Assembly (NCBI GenBank): GCA_013361075.1
Contig: JABWAJ010000279.1
Coordinates: forward strand, 1-7,402
From: Saprospiraceae bacterium
GTDB lineage: Bacteria; Bacteroidota; Bacteroidia; Chitinophagales; Saprospiraceae
DNA: 7,402 nt
Direction of reading: 5' to 3'
Shown piece by piece: positions 5,417-7,402 of the stretch (positions are counted from its first letter, which is position 1; each line of letters begins with the position of its first letter). Both the position numbers and the translations under genes were made by a program. The notes beneath the pieces were generated by a model. The model searched no databases. It saw nothing but the letters and a program-made list of their open reading frames with translations, and had not been told where the DNA came from.

Positions 5417-7366
5417 TCACAGGCTTTCAAAAAGCCCGTAAACCCGGTCGTTCCCTTCCCTCACCCGCACGCTGGTATTTTTTATAAAAACGCTTTCTTT
5501 TTCCCTGTTCCAGTAGTAAACTTTAAGGGTTACCCCTTCCATAGCTTTCCTTGTTTTGAAGAGGTGGGTAAGGCGAATGGTATGGTAAATTTTTTGCCAG
5601 GCCGGTTCCGGAAGCGACATTGCCATCTGGTGTTTGGGCACAATGCCTGCCCAGTTAATGATCTTTCCTGCTTTGGAAAATTCACAAACCAATACCCCGC
5701 AAGGGTCACAATTGCCCTTCATTTCCAGACTAATGTCTAAAAAATCGTGCCTCGAACGCGTCACTGTCGTTAAGGAAACCTCGAAGGTGGGGCCCCACTC
5801 ACGAGTAGCGTCCATGGCATAATGCACACTTTCGTCGGGCGCTGTTTTGACAAAGGCCGTATCGTAGGTCCAATGAGGGGTAGTCGCCCGGCTGAACACA
5901 GGCTGACTCTCAAAATACTGGTTCTCTTCATTTTTGTCAGACTGGTTTTTTGAAAAAACATAAAATTCATAGGTAAATCCAAAATCCCGGAACCGGGTAA
6001 TCGGGTAAAATTCTTTGATGATCGGCAGGAAATCCGGAGGCACATCTCCGGCAATCAGGTAATCGGTATTCAGGGTAGCAAGGGTGTCTCTGAACCGGGC
6101 ATGCCCGATACCGGTATTGAACAGAGAAATGTAGGCTATCCCCGGGTTACGGGCACTGAAATAATGGTTGAGGTATTTGGGGTTGTCATTAAACACAAGG
6201 GCAACCTCTGATGCAGCATGGGTTTTCAGAAAATCCTGTGTGTGGATGGAAAATGTTTTGAACGGTTGTTTGCAAAATACCGAATGGTGTTCCCGTGTCC
6301 AAACCAGAGTAGTCACGTTAACCACCAGAATAAGGGCGGTGATGAATGCAGTACGTAGTTTTACGGTCGCCGTTGGGTAAAAAGAAAACACCAGGAATAG
6401 CAAATACGGAAAAGAAAAAATCAGCACCGGGTGCTGCAAGACCGGCTTCATCCACTGAGAATAGGCAAAGCCCACCGCAATGGGCAGCAGAAACCAGGTC
6501 AGTGAAATGAGCTGAAATTTACGAACCCTCCTTTTTTCATTTTTTGCCAGAAAAACACCCAACAGGAAAAGCCCGCCCATTACCGAGTAAACAACCGGGC
6601 TGTGGTGAAAAATAAAAGCGACGTGTTCCGTAAAAAAGCTTTTCCCCTGTTTGCCCAGCCATGCTAAACCCTGGATTTGAAGCTGTGCAAAAAATATGGG
6701 CAGGTGCGGCAGGTATAAGATCAAAATCAGCACTCCGGAAAGCAAATACGGTTTGACCTGCTCTTTTTTGAGAAAAAAAAGCCCGGTAAAGCCCACCATG
6801 GCGGCAAAAAGCAGGCTGAAGTGGTGGTTGTAGCAACAAAGCGCGGCGGCAATAACAAACCCTGCCAGATTTGCCTTTCTTTTTTCTTCATTGCCAAACA
6901 GAAAATTGGTCCAGTACAGCACCATCAATAAGCTAAAAAAAAGGCCGCTGCTGTATGGTCGGGCAATCTGGCTGTACAAAATCGGAAACTGCAGCGTAGC
7001 CACAGAGGCTGCAACAAACAACCCGGCGGTATTGCCGAACCATTTTTTGGCCACCGCATAGGCGAGATAAATGGTGCCCGTTCCCAAAATCAAAAATGGC
7101 AGTTTGATCACCCAGTCCGCCTGGCCGAACAACCGCGTCCAGTAGTACAAAAACACCTGAATGCCGGCAGGATGACCATCCGGTTTGATGCCTTTTTCTA
7201 TTAACTCGGAAAAAGAGTCGAACTGCAACCGGTAAAAAGCACTCAGTTCGTCGTGCATCAGCGGCAGGTCCTGCAGATTCCAGAAACGGAGCAACGCGCC
7301 GGTTAGGATCAGGATCGCGAGCAGAATCCGCTCATTAAACTGGTTTTTATCCAATAGGTGCATCAT
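5417..7366 (-). CDS. GT39/ArnT-like membrane glycosyltransferase with long C-terminal domain
   Basis: This 649-residue protein has about ten hydrophobic segments within residues 13-355 and a soluble C-terminal part of nearly 300 residues. It fits the GT-C fold of family GT39 (protein mannosyltransferase/ArnT group), which moves a sugar from a polyprenyl-phosphate carrier on the outer face of the inner membrane. After the first membrane segment comes PLMHDELSAF, with the acidic pair Asp39-Glu40 at the place of the catalytic Asp. Then GHPAGIQ (64-70, like the family's GHPP) and QIARPYSSG (133-141) follow, both common in this family. The C-terminal part (about 360-649) is rich in beta-type sequence and may sit in the periplasm to bind acceptor or donor; I recognise no named domain there. 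Acceptor and sugar are unknown. Two ATGs stand side by side (7366 and 7363), with an in-frame TGA directly before the first, so the start is well bounded. Confidence 0.88.
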   Translation of the reverse strand: MMHLLDKNQFNERILLAILILTGALLRFWNLQDLPLMHDELSAFYRLQFDSFSELIEKGIKPDGHPAGIQVFLYYWTRLFGQADWVIKLPFLILGTGTIYLAYAVAKKWFGNTAGLFVAASVATLQFPILYSQIARPYSSGLFFSLLMVLYWTNFLFGNEEKRKANLAGFVIAAALCCYNHHFSLLFAAMVGFTGLFFLKKEQVKPYLLSGVLILILYLPHLPIFFAQLQIQGLAWLGKQGKSFFTEHVAFIFHHSPVVYSVMGGLFLLGVFLAKNEKRRVRKFQLISLTWFLLPIAVGFAYSQWMKPVLQHPVLIFSFPYLLFLVFSFYPTATVKLRTAFITALILVVNVTTLVWTREHHSVFCKQPFKTFSIHTQDFLKTHAASEVALVFNDNPKYLNHYFSARNPGIAYISLFNTGIGHARFRDTLATLNTDYLIAGDVPPDFLPIIKEFYPITRFRDFGFTYEFYVFSKNQSDKNEENQYFESQPVFSRATTPHWTYDTAFVKTAPDESVHYAMDATREWGPTFEVSLTTVTRSRHDFLDISLEMKGNCDPCGVLVCEFSKAGKIINWAGIVPKHQMAMSLPEPAWQKIYHTIRLTHLFKTRKAMEGVTLKVYYWNREKESVFIKNTSVRVREGNDRVYGLFESL

Positions 7367-7402
7367 TCAACGAACCTTAAGAAACGAAGCATCTGTTTTT
7401 TG
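7367..7402 (-). other. Possible 3' end of an upstream minus-strand gene
   Basis: The 36 bases before the glycosyltransferase start are open in two minus-strand frames. One ends in TGA immediately before the ATG (11 codons ending LKVR), and the other ends in a TGA overlapping the start as ATGA. Either would be a typical stop-start junction of an operon. The stretch is too short to choose between these and a plain leader. Confidence 0.25.

Noticed and set aside
5405..5740. 111-codon plus-strand frame opposite the glycosyltransferase 3' end
   Set aside because: Antisense to a continuous long coding frame, with no motif or start context of its own.

Overview
The window looks like chromosomal sequence from a member of the Bacteroidota, possibly a Saprospiria-type organism. 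The evidence is indirect: no Shine-Dalgarno sequences in front of the genes, AT-rich spacers with elements resembling the Bacteroidota -7 box (TAnnTTTG), exported proteins with signal peptides ending in Ala-Gln, a heptamer-based TACTTTC/TACCCTC tandem repeat, and a DUF4143-type ATPase remnant of a kind common in that phylum. Protein families were assigned by reading motifs; no database search was run.

Layout. Positions 1-112 hold eight 14-bp tandem repeats that run off the left edge. They end 25 nt before a plus-strand pair at 138-1803: a small bc-type Rieske [2Fe-2S] protein with a twin-arginine-like leader, and an overlapping gene for an outer-membrane beta-barrel (porin-like) protein. A hairpin at 1821-1860 separates this pair from everything to the right, which is all on the minus strand. 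Reading right to left along that strand, the genes are a GT39/ArnT-like membrane glycosyltransferase (7366-5417), a headless remnant of a DUF4143 ATPase (about 5330-4995), an exported LACTB-like serine hydrolase of the class C beta-lactamase fold (4828-3362), and a PI-PLC X-domain phosphodiesterase with no visible signal peptide (3200-1875).

How the genes relate. The Rieske and porin genes overlap by 32 bp (or 23 bp from the second ATG) and are probably co-transcribed and translationally coupled, which suggests a linked periplasmic electron-transfer and outer-membrane role. The minus-strand genes are separated by about 90-166 nt of AT-rich spacer and look like independent units, each with its own short promoter region. 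The glycosyltransferase starts directly after an in-frame TGA, so it may be coupled to an upstream gene outside the window. There are no stretches over 300 nt without a gene, and I saw no rRNA, tRNA, CRISPR array, transposase or phage gene.

Most worth a second look are the repeat tract beside the Rieske start, the Rieske-porin overlap, the leaderless PI-PLC with a C-terminal beta domain, the close bacterial match to the animal mitochondrial protein LACTB, and the decayed DUF4143 gene with its nearby inverted repeats. I found no clearly new multi-gene system.
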